From the NCBI GenBank assembly GCA_021781575.1, contig JAJXWP010000005.1:84205-148204 (forward strand): a stretch of DNA of 64,000 bases, in the 5' to 3' direction. This document shows, in pieces, positions 46,563 to 55,949 of this stretch. How positions within the stretch are numbered: the stretch's first letter is position 1; each line of letters starts with the position of its first letter. The position numbers and the translations under genes are program-made. The notes below the pieces were generated by a model, which was given only the letters and a program-made list of their open reading frames with translations, was not told the DNA's origin and ran no database searches. The stretch is from Pseudomonadota bacterium. GTDB lineage: Bacteria; Pseudomonadota; Alphaproteobacteria; Rhodospirillales; Magnetospirillaceae.

Positions 46563-47876
46563 ATGATTCCACGTTACAGTCGCCCGCAAATGGTTCGTAT
46601 CTGGGAGCCGGAGAACCGGTTCCGGATCTGGTTCGAAATCGAGGCCCATGCCTGTGATGCCCAGGCCAAGCTGGGAGTGATCCCCGCCAACGCGGCGGCT
46701 GCCGTCTGGGCGAAAGGCGACAAACCTTATACGGCCGAGCGAGTGGCGCGCATCGATGAGATCGAACAGGTCACCAAGCACGACGTGATCGCCTTCACCA
46801 CCGAACTGGCCGAACACGTCGGCCCGGATGCGCGTTTCGTCCACCAGGGCATGACCTCGTCGGATGTGCTTGACACCTGTCTGGCCGTACAACTGACGCA
46901 AGCCGCCGACCTGCTTCTCGCCGACATCGACCAACTGCTTGCCGCGCTCGAGCGCCGTGCCTTTGAAACCAAGGACATTGCCTGCATGGGGCGCAGCCAC
47001 GGAATCCATGCGGAACCGGTGACCATCGGACTGAAATTCGCCGGCTTCCACGCCGAGTTCCAACGCAACCGCGACCGCCTCCACGCCGCCCGCAAGGATG
47101 TCGCCACCTGCGCCATTTCAGGGGCCGTCGGCACCTTCGCCAACATCGATCCGTCGGTCGAACAGCATGTGGCGGAAAAGCTCGGCCTTACCCCGGAACC
47201 CCTGTCCACCCAGGTCATTCCGCGCGACCGCCACGCCATGTTCTTCGCCACGCTGGGCGTCATCGCCAGCTCGATCGAGCGGGTCGCCGTCGAGATTCGC
47301 CACCTGCAGCGCACCGAAGTGCGAGAGGCGGAGGAATATTTCTCGCCGGGGCAGAAGGGGAGTTCGGCCATGCCCCACAAGCGTAATCCGGTGCTCACGG
47401 AAAATCTCACCGGGCTGGCCCGGGTGGTCCGCGGCATGGTTGTTCCGGCATTGGAGAATGTTGCCCTGTGGCATGAACGGGACATCAGCCATTCCTCGGT
47501 GGAACGGATGATCGGCCCCGATGCCACGGTCACCCTGGATTTCGCCCTGGCCCGCCTGACCAACGTCGTATCCAACCTGGTCATCTACCCCGAGGCAGTG
47601 GAACGCAACCTCAACCAGTTGGGGGGTCTGATCTTCAGCCAGCGGGTCCTGCTGGCGTTGACCCAGGCGGGCATGAGCCGCGAGGACGCCTACAAGGCGG
47701 TACAGCGCAACGCCATGCAGGTATGGAACGGCCAAGGGCGCTTCCTCGACCTTCTGAAGGACGATACGGAAGTGGCGGCCCATCTCGGCCGAGACCAGAT
47801 CGAATCGCTGTTCGACCTGGGATACCACACGAAGAACGTGGATGTGATCTTCCGGCGGGTGTTCGGCCGCGCATGA
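46563..47876 (+). CDS. purB: Adenylosuccinate lyase
   Basis: Catalyses two fumarate-releasing steps of purine synthesis: SAICAR to AICAR, and adenylosuccinate to AMP. The 437 residues show TSSDVLDTCLAVQL (catalytic His region near HQGMTSSD), MGRSHGIHAEP, and the superfamily signature GSSAMPHKRNP near residue 270. It is divergent from the Crp/Fnr gene. The other purine genes purC and purS lie 1.5 kb downstream. Confidence 0.97.
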   Translation: MIPRYSRPQMVRIWEPENRFRIWFEIEAHACDAQAKLGVIPANAAAAVWAKGDKPYTAERVARIDEIEQVTKHDVIAFTTELAEHVGPDARFVHQGMTSSDVLDTCLAVQLTQAADLLLADIDQLLAALERRAFETKDIACMGRSHGIHAEPVTIGLKFAGFHAEFQRNRDRLHAARKDVATCAISGAVGTFANIDPSVEQHVAEKLGLTPEPLSTQVIPRDRHAMFFATLGVIASSIERVAVEIRHLQRTEVREAEEYFSPGQKGSSAMPHKRNPVLTENLTGLARVVRGMVVPALENVALWHERDISHSSVERMIGPDATVTLDFALARLTNVVSNLVIYPEAVERNLNQLGGLIFSQRVLLALTQAGMSREDAYKAVQRNAMQVWNGQGRFLDLLKDDTEVAAHLGRDQIESLFDLGYHTKNVDVIFRRVFGRA

Positions 47877-47892
47877 CAGCGCGGCCCATCCT

Positions 47893-48246
47893 TCATTCCG
47901 GCGAGATGTCCTGCTTGCCGGCCGCCACCTCGGAGACAATTTGCTGCTTGGCTACGGCCAGCAGGCGATCCATCTCACGATGCAACCGCTCGGCGTCGAC
48001 GGGGATCTGCTTGGCCTCCAGATCCTGAACCAGCTTGCTCAACATGCCGGCATGCCCCGGGTCGCTGAAATCGGCTTCGATAACGGCGCGGGCATAGGCC
48101 TCGGCATCGGCCCCCCCCAAGCCGAGTTTGTCGGCCACCCACAAGCCGAGCAGCTTGTCCCGGCGCGCGTTGACTTTGAAAGCCAGTTCTTCGTCCAGGT
48201 GATACTTGGCTTCAAAGGCCTTTTCACGATCCTCAAAAACGTTCAT
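47893..48246 (-). CDS. ATPase inhibitor subunit zeta (DUF1476)
   Basis: A 117-residue alphaproteobacterial protein. Its homologue in Paracoccus is the zeta subunit, which blocks ATP hydrolysis by the F1Fo enzyme. The N-terminus FEDREKAFEAKYHLDEELAFKV is the inhibitory helix, followed by the four-helix region RRDKLLGLWVADKLGL. Both ends fit the family. It is convergent with purB. Confidence 0.93.
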   Translation of the reverse strand: MNVFEDREKAFEAKYHLDEELAFKVNARRDKLLGLWVADKLGLGGADAEAYARAVIEADFSDPGHAGMLSKLVQDLEAKQIPVDAERLHREMDRLLAVAKQQIVSEVAAGKQDISPE

Positions 48247-48365
48247 GAACGAGGTATCCCCTTTAAACCAATCTTTGTAATGTCTATAGGTACAAGCCGT
48301 CGCCGATTTCTTGGCCGCCCTCCTTATACCGGCAGCGGTCGCAGAGGTGTACCGGAATTTTCGTC

Positions 48366-49133
48366 ATGTGCACCGTCATCATCCTTCGCCGCTCTGACCA
48401 TCAATGGCCGCTCGTCATCGCCGCCAACCGCGACGAGATGGCGGACCGCCCCTGGAGACCTCCGGCCCGGCATTGGCAAGACCGGCCCAATGTCGTCGCC
48501 GGGCTGGACGAGCTGGCCAGCGGCTCCTGGCTGGGAATCAACGACACGGGCGTCGTCGCCGCCATCCTCAATCGTATGGGCAGTCTCGGGCCGCAGGCCG
48601 GCAAGCGCTCGCGCGGGGAACTCGTGCTCGAAGCGCTGGACCACGCCGACGCGGCCGATGCCGCCGATGCGCTGGCTCACCTCGACGCACGCGCCTACCG
48701 ACCATTCAATATGGTGATCGCCGACAACCGCGACACCTTCTGGCTGCGTGCGGACGGCCAAGAGATACGCCCGGTCCCGGTGGGCGACGGCCTGTCCATG
48801 TTGACTGCATTCGAGCTCAACGACCCGGCCGACCCGCGCATCCGCAATTTTCTGCCAAAATTTGCGGCGGCCGAGCCCCCCCGGCCTGACGCGGCTGACT
48901 GGTCGGATTGGCAGGCGCTGTTGCGCAGCAGGGTGCCCCCCGGCCGGCATGACCGTGAAGCGGGCCTAACCTTCCAGTTGGACAACGGATTCGGCACGCG
49001 CAGCTCCGCTTTGATCGCGCTGCCTTCGATGGAGCGCCCCGATGCCCAACCTGTGTTCCTGTTCGCTCCTGGGGCGCCTGACCACGCGGACTTTCGAGCG
49101 GTGCCTCTCCAGCCTGCGCCCAACCGTGAATAA
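48366..49133 (+). CDS. NRDE (TANGO2-like) family protein
   Basis: 255 residues starting MCTVIILRR, with the family motif AANRDEMADRPWRPPARHW near residues 19-37. The N-terminal Cys2 suggests an Ntn-hydrolase-type fold after Met removal; eukaryotic TANGO2 is linked to haem or lipid handling. The biochemical role of the bacterial members is not settled. It is divergent from the zeta gene. Confidence 0.88.
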   Translation: MCTVIILRRSDHQWPLVIAANRDEMADRPWRPPARHWQDRPNVVAGLDELASGSWLGINDTGVVAAILNRMGSLGPQAGKRSRGELVLEALDHADAADAADALAHLDARAYRPFNMVIADNRDTFWLRADGQEIRPVPVGDGLSMLTAFELNDPADPRIRNFLPKFAAAEPPRPDAADWSDWQALLRSRVPPGRHDREAGLTFQLDNGFGTRSSALIALPSMERPDAQPVFLFAPGAPDHADFRAVPLQPAPNRE

Positions 49134-49376
49134 AGCGGACACGGTGCAACAACCCGGTACTCCGGCGAAACGACTTGCCAGCCGGTGCGGAGAACTGTCC
49201 GACGCGGCATCCGAGACATACCTCGGAGTCTGGGCGAGGCAGTGTTGTGCTGCGCTGGTCTCCCTGCTATATGGAGCATGGATAACAAGAGGGACCGGCT
49301 GCCGGACGCACCGGTCCTTCCGCGCTTAGGGCCAGTCGGCCCTCGAGAGCGCTCACTTCATTGCCGGAAAACAACC

Positions 49377-50141
49377 ATGGCCAGACGCAAGCAGATTTAC
49401 GAGGGCAAGGCGAAAGTCCTGTTCGAAGGCCCCGAACCTGGGACCATTGTCCAATACTTCAAGGACGACGCGACCGCCTTCAATAATAAGAAGAAAGGCA
49501 TCATCACCGGCAAGGGGGTTCTTAACAACCGTATCTCCGAATACCTGATGCTGCGCCTGGGCGAGGTCGGCGTTCCCACTCATTTCGTCCGGCGCCTGAA
49601 TATGCGCGAACAGCTGGTGCGCGAAGTCGAAATCGTGCCGCTCGAAGTGGTGATCCGCAACGTCGCCGCCGGGTCCTTGAGCCAGCGCTTCGGCATCCCC
49701 GAAGGGACACCGCTGCCCCGTTCGATCGTCGAATATTATTACAAGTCCGACGAATTGAACGACCCGATGGTTTCAGAGGAACATATCACCGCCTTCGGTT
49801 GGGCGACAGTTCAGGACCTGGACGACATCATGTCCCTGTCGTTGCGCATCAACGACTTCCTGACCGGCCTGTTCCTTGGCGTCGGAATCCGGCTGGTCGA
49901 CTTCAAGCTTGAGTTCGGGCGCCTCTACAACGGCGATGAAATGCAGATTGTTCTGGCCGACGAGATCAGCCCGGACAATTGTCGCCTGTGGGACATCAAA
50001 TCAGGCGAGAAGATGGACAAGGACCGCTTCCGGCGGGACCTCGGCGGTGTCGAGGAGGCCTATCAGGAGGTGGCGCGGCGCCTGGGGATCCTGCCGGAAG
50101 GCGGGCCACGCGACATGAAAGGCCCCGAGACGGTTCAGTAA
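49377..50141 (+). CDS. purC: SAICAR synthetase
   Basis: Joins CAIR and aspartate with ATP in purine synthesis. The start at [20 protein letters not shown] (ATG 49377) gives 254 residues. [30 protein letters not shown] and LVDFKLEFG are family signatures. Upstream in-frame sequence to 49185 is not conserved. purS starts 23 bases after the stop. Confidence 0.97.
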   Translation: MARRKQIYEGKAKVLFEGPEPGTIVQYFKDDATAFNNKKKGIITGKGVLNNRISEYLMLRLGEVGVPTHFVRRLNMREQLVREVEIVPLEVVIRNVAAGSLSQRFGIPEGTPLPRSIVEYYYKSDELNDPMVSEEHITAFGWATVQDLDDIMSLSLRINDFLTGLFLGVGIRLVDFKLEFGRLYNGDEMQIVLADEISPDNCRLWDIKSGEKMDKDRFRRDLGGVEEAYQEVARRLGILPEGGPRDMKGPETVQ

Positions 50142-50164
50142 CCTACGAAGAAGGAGCGGTCCCC

Positions 50165-50407
50165 GTGAAAGCCAAGGTGCACATTACTCTCAAGCCTGGC
50201 GTGCTCGATCCTCAGGGAAAGGCCGTGCAGCACGCCCTCGGCTCCCTCGGCTTCGCCGGGGTCAATGAAGTTCGCCAGGGAAAGTACATTGAACTGGACC
50301 TGGCCGAAACCGACCGCGCCGCTGCGCGTGCGGCGGTCGAACAGATGTGTAAAAGCCTGCTGGCCAACACGGTGATCGAAAACTTCAGCGTCGAACTGGA
50401 TGGCTGA
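50165..50407 (+). CDS. purS: FGAM synthase subunit PurS
   Basis: Small subunit of the three-part formylglycinamidine ribonucleotide synthase (PurS, PurQ, PurL). The GTG start with GGAG 10 bases upstream gives 80 residues beginning VKAKVHITLKPGVLDPQG. GSLGFAGVNEVRQGKYIELDL is typical. purQ and purL, which usually follow, are not in the window. Confidence 0.95.
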   Translation: MKAKVHITLKPGVLDPQGKAVQHALGSLGFAGVNEVRQGKYIELDLAETDRAAARAAVEQMCKSLLANTVIENFSVELDG

Positions 50408-50437
50408 GAGCCCACGGCCGTTCTACTCAGGCTTGCC

Positions 50438-50857
50438 TTGAGTGCCATCATCGTCAACTCCCTGGCCCAGGCCATCGCGGCCCTCAGGGCCGCGGCGGAA
50501 CTGGGCCGACCGGTCATCCTGTGGTCGCCGCCGTCGGCCGCGCAGTCGCTGGGCACCGGCTACATCCTGACAATGGTCGCAACAGCCCGGCAGGCTGTGC
50601 CCGAGGCTGAAGCCCTTGCGGTCATCGATTGCGGCGACGCCCCAGGCTTGGCGCTGGCCGCACTGCGGGCAGGGGCCGAAGCCGTCTGCGTCGCCGCCGA
50701 TGAACCGACGCTGGCAAAGCTGGCCGACATTGCGGGCCAATCGGGCGCCCGGCTGGTAGAGCGCCGCCCGGCCGTCCATATGGACCTCACCGCGATCCGA
50801 TCGGATGACTGTGCTTCCGTGCGCGCATTCCTTCTGGCACATCCTTCCGCCATATGA
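50438..50857 (+). CDS. Conserved hypothetical protein
   Basis: A 139-residue frame from TTG 50438, with no recognised domain. The sequence alternates hydrophobic strands and Ala-rich helices (IIVNSLAQAIAALRAAAELGRPVILWSPP, then EALAVIDCGDAPGLALAALRAGAEAVCVA), giving an alpha/beta look. Codon use fits the neighbours, and it directly follows purS on the same strand. I recall similar uncharacterised proteins in Rhodospirillales but cannot assign a function. The start is uncertain. Confidence 0.65.
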   Translation: MSAIIVNSLAQAIAALRAAAELGRPVILWSPPSAAQSLGTGYILTMVATARQAVPEAEALAVIDCGDAPGLALAALRAGAEAVCVAADEPTLAKLADIAGQSGARLVERRPAVHMDLTAIRSDDCASVRAFLLAHPSAI

Positions 50858-50962
50858 TACTCATTTGCAATATCACTGAAACGTCACGCGACCGCTGAGC
50901 CAAGTGGTATAGTGTTGTAGTTCTTGCTGCTCGACTCGGTAACCGAGGAAGGGAAGGCCGTC

Positions 50963-51184
50963 ATGATGTCCGACGCATGCACCCCTCTCCCCGTCGCCCC
51001 AGCCAATGTGGCGGCATTCGACCCACTGGCGCTGCCCGAGCGGTTTTCTCCCCATGGTGAACCGCGGCTTGCCGAACTGCTGGATGATCCCATCCTGAAG
51101 CATCTTCTGGCCAGCGACGGCGTCCAGATGGATGGGTTCCGTCGCTGGCTCGCAGAGACCCAGGCCAGGCTGATAGCCGACTAG
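50963..51184 (+). CDS. Small hypothetical protein
   Basis: 73 residues from ATG 50963 (a second ATG follows at once) behind a purine-rich AGGAAGGGAAGG run. The end contains ELLDDPILKHLLASDGVQMDGFRRWLAETQARLIA, predicted to form two or three helices. There is no signal peptide, cysteine pair or known domain. It lies 82 bases upstream of the aldolase gene on the same strand. Confidence 0.6.
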   Translation: MMSDACTPLPVAPANVAAFDPLALPERFSPHGEPRLAELLDDPILKHLLASDGVQMDGFRRWLAETQARLIAD

Positions 51185-51266
51185 ATAACCTCCTAGCGAT
51201 GGCCGTTGCGCCTCCGAACGCGGGGCCGGCCATTTGGGAGCGGCCAGGAAACTGGAGCATGCCGCC

Positions 51267-52214
51267 ATGACGGTTGCGACATCCGCGATGACCGACCGCG
51301 TAAGACAAATTCTCGGCTATTACGAGAGCGACAATCCGGGAACGAAGGGCAACATCGCCCGCCTGCTGATGCACGGCCGGTTGGGCGGCTCCGGCAGAAT
51401 GGTAATCCTGCCCGTCGACCAGGGATTCGAGCATGGCCCGGCTCGGAGCTTCGCCGCCAACCCACCGGCCTATGACCCCCATTACCATTTCCAGCTGGCG
51501 ATCGATGCCGGCCTCTCCGGTTATGCGGCGCCGCTCGGCATGCTGGAAGCCGGTGCCGGTTGCTTCGCCGGGCAGATCCCCACCATCCTCAAGGTCAACA
51601 GCGCCAATTCGCTATCGCGTGACAAGCAGGGGGCGACCCAAGCCCTCACCGGGAGCGTCGACGACGCCTTGCGCCTGGGCTGCTCGGCCATCGGCTTTAC
51701 CATCTATCCGGGCTCGGACAACGCGTACGCCATGTTCGAGGATTTGCGCGACTTGGCCGCCGAGGCCAAGGCGTCGGGACTGGCCGTGGTGGTGTGGAGC
51801 TATCCGCGCGGTGGCGAGCTTTCGATCAAGGGTGAAACGGCGCTGGACGTCGTCGCCTATGGCGCCCACATGGCGGCCCTGCTCGGCGCCCATATCATCA
51901 AGGTCAAGCTGCCGACGGCCGAACTGGAGCAGGAGGCGGCCGGCAAAGCCTACGAGAAATATGCGATCGCCTCTGGGACGCTGAAGGAACGGGTAGCCCA
52001 TGTGGTGCAAGCCTGCTTCCAGGGGCGGCGTATTGTGATTTTTTCCGGCGGCGCAGCGACGGCGGACGAAGCCGCTCTGTTCAGCGACATCCGAGCCATC
52101 CGCGACGGCGGGGGGTTCGGCTCGATCATCGGGCGGAACACCTTCCAACGGCCGCGTGACAAAGCCTTGGCCATGCTGGACACGATCATCCACATCTACC
52201 AGGGCAAAGCCTGA
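51267..52214 (+). CDS. Class I fructose-bisphosphate aldolase (DhnA/FbaB type)
   Basis: Schiff-base aldolase of the DhnA family, acting in glycolysis and gluconeogenesis. The start at ATG 51267 (GGAG upstream) gives 315 residues. ILPVDQGFEHGPARSF is the phosphate and substrate region, the Schiff-base lysine is expected in HIIKVKLPT near 210, and SGGAATADEAALF is the C-terminal phosphate loop. Substrate preference within the family cannot be proven by eye. Confidence 0.9.
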   Translation: MTVATSAMTDRVRQILGYYESDNPGTKGNIARLLMHGRLGGSGRMVILPVDQGFEHGPARSFAANPPAYDPHYHFQLAIDAGLSGYAAPLGMLEAGAGCFAGQIPTILKVNSANSLSRDKQGATQALTGSVDDALRLGCSAIGFTIYPGSDNAYAMFEDLRDLAAEAKASGLAVVVWSYPRGGELSIKGETALDVVAYGAHMAALLGAHIIKVKLPTAELEQEAAGKAYEKYAIASGTLKERVAHVVQACFQGRRIVIFSGGAATADEAALFSDIRAIRDGGGFGSIIGRNTFQRPRDKALAMLDTIIHIYQGKA

Positions 52215-52221
52215 ACATCCG

Positions 52222-52356
52222 TCACTGGAAGATGTAGGGACGCATCACCTCGACGTTGTTCTGGAAGGCCTGCCGGTTGCTGGGCGACCGCGCCGCGCAG
52301 GCGGCAAGCAGGGTGGCCAGCACGGTCACAACAAACAGGGCCTGCAATTCGCGCAT
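52222..52356 (-). CDS. 44-residue lipoprotein
   Basis: A short frame from ATG 52356, with GAGG about 6 bases upstream. After MRELQ comes a hydrophobic signal segment [15 protein letters not shown], in which LLAAC is a perfect lipobox (Cys20). The mature part is only about 25 residues ([20 protein letters not shown]) and ends YIFQ. The combination of ribosome-binding site, charged start, hydrophobic core and lipobox makes a real gene likely. It sits in the 239-base gap between the aldolase and thiE, on the opposite strand to both. Confidence 0.75.
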   Translation of the reverse strand: MRELQALFVVTVLATLLAACAARSPSNRQAFQNNVEVMRPYIFQ

Positions 52357-52453
52357 GATCGCCTCGCTATGCCGTCATCGACCAACGGCAATGTGGTATG
52401 ACGAAAGCCCGGGCGCCACCCGCTGCGGCCTATATGATCTTGCCAGGCGAATC

Positions 52454-53149
52454 ATGATATCCTTCGCCTCCCTCTTGGGGATTACCATCGACACGCCAAC
52501 TCAAGGAACCGCCGAAATTCCCAGCGCCTGCCGCCTCTACCTGATCACGCCGCCGCGCATCGACGATCTGCCGGCCTTCGCCAAGGCCTTCGCCGCAGCA
52601 CTTGACAGTGGCGACGTCGCCTGCGTCCAGCTGCGATTGAAAGATGTCTCCGACGACGCTCTGTGCCGAGCAATCGATTTCCTGCGGCCCGAGGCCCAGC
52701 GCCGAGGCATCGCCTTCCTGCTCAACGACCGGCCCGACCTGGCCTTCGAGACGGGATGCGACGGCGTGCATATCGGCCAGCAGGACACGCCCTACCGCGA
52801 GGCGCGGGCCATCGTCGGAGCGAACGCGATCGTCGGTGTGACCTGCCACAACTCCCGCCACTTGGCCATGGAAGCTGGCGAAGCCGGCGCCGACTACGTG
52901 GCCTTTGGCGCCTTCTACCCGACCGCCACCAAGCAAGCGCAGTTCCACGCCGACCCGGAAATTCTCGCCTGGTGGTCCGAACTGATGGAAGTGCCTTGCG
53001 TCGCCATTGGCGGCATCACCGTCGACAACGCCCGCCCCCTGATCGAGGCCGGTGCCGACTTCCTGGCCGTGGCCGGCGGCGTATGGGCCCATCCGGATGG
53101 GCCGGCTGCCGCCATAGCCGCCTTTAACCGCCTATTCGCCGAGAGCTGA
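52454..53149 (+). CDS. thiE: Thiamine-phosphate synthase
   Basis: Joins HMP diphosphate and thiazole phosphate to thiamine phosphate. From ATG 52454 it has 231 residues. CRLYLITPP opens the TIM barrel; [28 protein letters not shown] and [10 protein letters not shown] are the active-site motifs. An in-frame ATG lies about 21 codons upstream. Its end overlaps the convergent epmA by 18 bases. No thi-box RNA is seen upstream. Confidence 0.92.
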   Translation: MISFASLLGITIDTPTQGTAEIPSACRLYLITPPRIDDLPAFAKAFAAALDSGDVACVQLRLKDVSDDALCRAIDFLRPEAQRRGIAFLLNDRPDLAFETGCDGVHIGQQDTPYREARAIVGANAIVGVTCHNSRHLAMEAGEAGADYVAFGAFYPTATKQAQFHADPEILAWWSELMEVPCVAIGGITVDNARPLIEAGADFLAVAGGVWAHPDGPAAAIAAFNRLFAES

Positions 53150-54178
53150 ACCGGCCACCGGCGCCCACAGCACATCGTCCAGGCTGTCGGCTCCGCAGGC
53201 CAACATAACCAGCCGGTCGAGGCCCAGCGCGATGCCGGCGCTGTCGGGCAGGCCGGACTCCAGCGCCGCCAGGAAATCCTCGTCGACCGGATAGCGCACG
53301 CCGTACAGCCGTTGCTTGAGATCCATGTCGGCTTCGAAACGGCGCCGCTGCTCGGCCGGGTCGGTCAGCTCGCCGAAGGCGTTGGCCAGTTCGACGCCGC
53401 AGACATAGAGCTCGAATCGCTCGGCCACCCGCGGATCGTGCGGGCAAGGCCGCGATAAGGCCGCCATTGACACCGGATACTCGCACAACACCAGCGGCCG
53501 ATCGTCGCCCAGGTGGGGTTCGACGCGTTCCAGCATGAAACGGAAGAACAAATCTTCCCAGCTATCGGCCTCGCCCACATGTATGCCCAACCGCCGCGCT
53601 TCGATGGCCAACAGCGATGCATCGCCGCCGGTGGCCAACAAGTCGGTACCGCAGTAGCGGGCGAAGGCCTGGGCGACGGTCAGCCTCTCGGGCGCGGCGA
53701 ACGGATCGCAACGTCGCGGCCCATGGCGGAATTCACCGACGCCGGCGGCCGCCGCGGTGGCCGCCAGCAGCGCCCGGCAGTCGGCGATCAGCGTCTCGTA
53801 CGGCTGGCCGGCCCGGTACCATTCAAGCATGGTGAATTCCGGATGATGCAGCGGCGACCGCTCGCCGTCCCGCCATACGCGAGCGATCTGGTAGATCCGT
53901 GGCATCCCCGCCACCAACAGTTTCTTCATGGTGAACTCGGGCGAGGTATGCAGGAAGAGCCGCCGCCCGGAGATGCCGAAGGGCTCAGACAACTCGGTGG
54001 CCAAGGCCATGATGTGCGGTTCCAAGCCAGGAGACACCTGGAGGCAAGGGGTCTCTACCTCGACGAAGTTTTCGGCGGCGAATACGGTGCGCAACGCCGC
54101 CAGGATACGGGCGCGGGCTTCGAGAAACGGCCGGCGCCGCCCGAACCGGTCGGGCCGCCACCACTCTTTGCCGGACAT
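53132..54178 (-). CDS. epmA: EF-P--(R)-beta-lysine ligase EpmA (PoxA/GenX)
   Basis: Class II lysyl-tRNA-synthetase-like enzyme without an anticodon-binding domain. It attaches (R)-beta-lysine to EF-P. The 348 residues show motif 1 ([18 protein letters not shown]), motif 2 ([22 protein letters not shown]) and motif 3 ([15 protein letters not shown]). It is divergent from epmB and efp, with 65 bases between, so the whole EF-P modification set is together. Confidence 0.96.
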   Translation of the reverse strand: MSGKEWWRPDRFGRRRPFLEARARILAALRTVFAAENFVEVETPCLQVSPGLEPHIMALATELSEPFGISGRRLFLHTSPEFTMKKLLVAGMPRIYQIARVWRDGERSPLHHPEFTMLEWYRAGQPYETLIADCRALLAATAAAAGVGEFRHGPRRCDPFAAPERLTVAQAFARYCGTDLLATGGDASLLAIEARRLGIHVGEADSWEDLFFRFMLERVEPHLGDDRPLVLCEYPVSMAALSRPCPHDPRVAERFELYVCGVELANAFGELTDPAEQRRRFEADMDLKQRLYGVRYPVDEDFLAALESGLPDSAGIALGLDRLVMLACGADSLDDVLWAPVAGSALGE

Positions 54179-54243
54179 GGCATTTCCCTATATGACAGTG
54201 GGCGCCGCACTATGCCCTACCGCAACCCACCGGAACAGAGCCG

Positions 54244-55338
54244 ATGAGCGAATCCGAACCCATGCCCGTCCACGCCCTGGCCGACCGCCGCCGCACCCTG
54301 CGCCGCAGTTCGGAATTGGTGACCGCCGGGCTGGTGGCCCCCGACAAACTGGCGGAAATCGATGCCGTGGCGGCGCGCTACGCGGTGGCTGTGACGCCGA
54401 CGCTGCTCGACTTGATCGACCTTGCCGATGACGGCGACCCACTGGCCCGGCAGTTCGTTCCCGACGGGCGCGAATTGGACAGCGCCGCGGGCGAAGGACC
54501 GGATCCTATTGGCGACGACGTGCACAGCCCGGTCAGGGGTGTCGTGCATCGTTATCCCGACCGTGTGCTGCTCACCCCCATCCTGCACTGCCCGGTCTAC
54601 TGCCGATTCTGTTTTCGCCGCGCCCGCGTCGGCGGGGCGGAAGCCGCGCTGACCGAGGCCGAGATTACGGCGGCGCTCAGTTATATCGCCTCCCATCCCG
54701 AGGTATGGGAGGTCGTGGTCACCGGGGGCGACCCCCTGGTTCTGCCGGCGGCGCGGCTGCGGAGACTAGTGGCGGCACTGAGCGCCATCCCTCATGTCGC
54801 GGTGATCCGCCTCCACAGCCGCGTGCCGATCAGCGACCCGGAACGAATCAACCCTGCCGTGCTGGACGCCTTGACTTCGGAAAAGGCAGTGTGGCTGGCA
54901 ATCCACTGCAATCACCCGCGCGAACTGGGACCCGCCGCCCGCGCGGCCTGCCGTCGCCTTGCCGCGGCCGGTGTCCCGCTGGTCAGCCAAACCGTCCTGC
55001 TGAAAGGCGTCAACGACGATCCGGCGGTGATGGAGGCCTTGATGCGGGCGTTGGTCGCCAACCGCATCAAACCCTACTACCTGCACCATCTCGACCTGGC
55101 TCCCGGGACCGGCCATTTCCGCACCTCCATCAGCGAGGGCCAAGCGGTGATGCGCCATTTGCGCGGCCGTGTGTCGGGCCTTTGCCAGCCGACCTACGTC
55201 CTCGACATTCCCGGCGGCCATGGCAAGGTGCCGGTGGGACCGGTCTATCTGCACGCCGATGAAGTGGAGGACTGGCAGGGCAGCAAGCACAGCTACCCCC
55301 CTGCCTCCGGCGTTGCACCCGGCCGGTCAAGCTGTTAG
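54244..55338 (+). CDS. epmB: EF-P (R)-beta-lysine synthase EpmB (lysine 2,3-aminomutase family)
   Basis: Radical-SAM, PLP enzyme turning lysine into (R)-beta-lysine for EpmA. The 364 residues include the cluster motif CPVYCRFC (Cys116, 120, 123), the SAM-binding GGDPLVL and the PLP region. The C-terminal GHGKVPVGP is typical of EpmB. It is divergent from epmA and 40 bases upstream of efp. Confidence 0.96.
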   Translation: MSESEPMPVHALADRRRTLRRSSELVTAGLVAPDKLAEIDAVAARYAVAVTPTLLDLIDLADDGDPLARQFVPDGRELDSAAGEGPDPIGDDVHSPVRGVVHRYPDRVLLTPILHCPVYCRFCFRRARVGGAEAALTEAEITAALSYIASHPEVWEVVVTGGDPLVLPAARLRRLVAALSAIPHVAVIRLHSRVPISDPERINPAVLDALTSEKAVWLAIHCNHPRELGPAARAACRRLAAAGVPLVSQTVLLKGVNDDPAVMEALMRALVANRIKPYYLHHLDLAPGTGHFRTSISEGQAVMRHLRGRVSGLCQPTYVLDIPGGHGKVPVGPVYLHADEVEDWQGSKHSYPPASGVAPGRSSC

Positions 55339-55378
55339 GGTCCGCGCCAATTCTTTTCCAACTCCCTGGGTCAAGGCT

Positions 55379-55945
55379 ATGAAGATCAACGCAAACCTCA
55401 TCCGTCCGGGCAACATCCTCGAACACAACGGCCGGCAGTGGGCGGTGCTCAAGATCCAGCTCATCCAGCCCGGCAAGGGAGGCGCCTTCATCCAAGTCGA
55501 AATGCGTGACGTGCGGACTGGCACCAAGACCAATGAGCGTTGGCGCACCGCCGACACCGTGGAAAAGCTGCAGGTCGAGGAGAAGGATTGCACCTTCCTG
55601 TTCGGCGACGACGAGCATTTGACATTCATGGATGCGGAAAGCTTCGAGCAGTTCTCCGTGCCTCGCGAGGTAGTCGGCGATCCGGCCGCCTTCCTCCAGG
55701 ACGGCATGCCCTGCACGGTGGACCTGATCGAAGGCTCGCCGGTGGCGGTCACCCTGCCCGACAAGGTGACGATGACCATCGTCGAGGCCGATCCCGTGGT
55801 CAAGGGTCAGACCGCAGCGTCGTCCTACAAGCCGGGCATCCTGGAAAACGGCGTGCGCGTCATGATCCCGCCGTTCGTCGAGGCCGGCACCCGCATCGTG
55901 GTGAGCACGGCTGACGCCTCCTACGTCGAGCGAGCCAAAGACTGA
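55379..55945 (+). CDS. efp: Translation elongation factor P
   Basis: Relieves ribosome stalling at polyproline. The start at MKINANLIRPGNILEHNG (ATG 55379) gives 188 residues, the full three-domain form. The tip loop IQPGKGGAF holds Lys33, equivalent to E. coli Lys34, the residue beta-lysylated by EpmA and EpmB. The context makes this modification nearly certain. Confidence 0.98.
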   Translation: MKINANLIRPGNILEHNGRQWAVLKIQLIQPGKGGAFIQVEMRDVRTGTKTNERWRTADTVEKLQVEEKDCTFLFGDDEHLTFMDAESFEQFSVPREVVGDPAAFLQDGMPCTVDLIEGSPVAVTLPDKVTMTIVEADPVVKGQTAASSYKPGILENGVRVMIPPFVEAGTRIVVSTADASYVERAKD

Positions 55946-55949
55946 GCCG

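Noticed and set aside
52357..52453. TPP riboswitch before thiE
   Set aside because: The conserved CUGAGA and ACCUGA elements are absent both here and before thiD.
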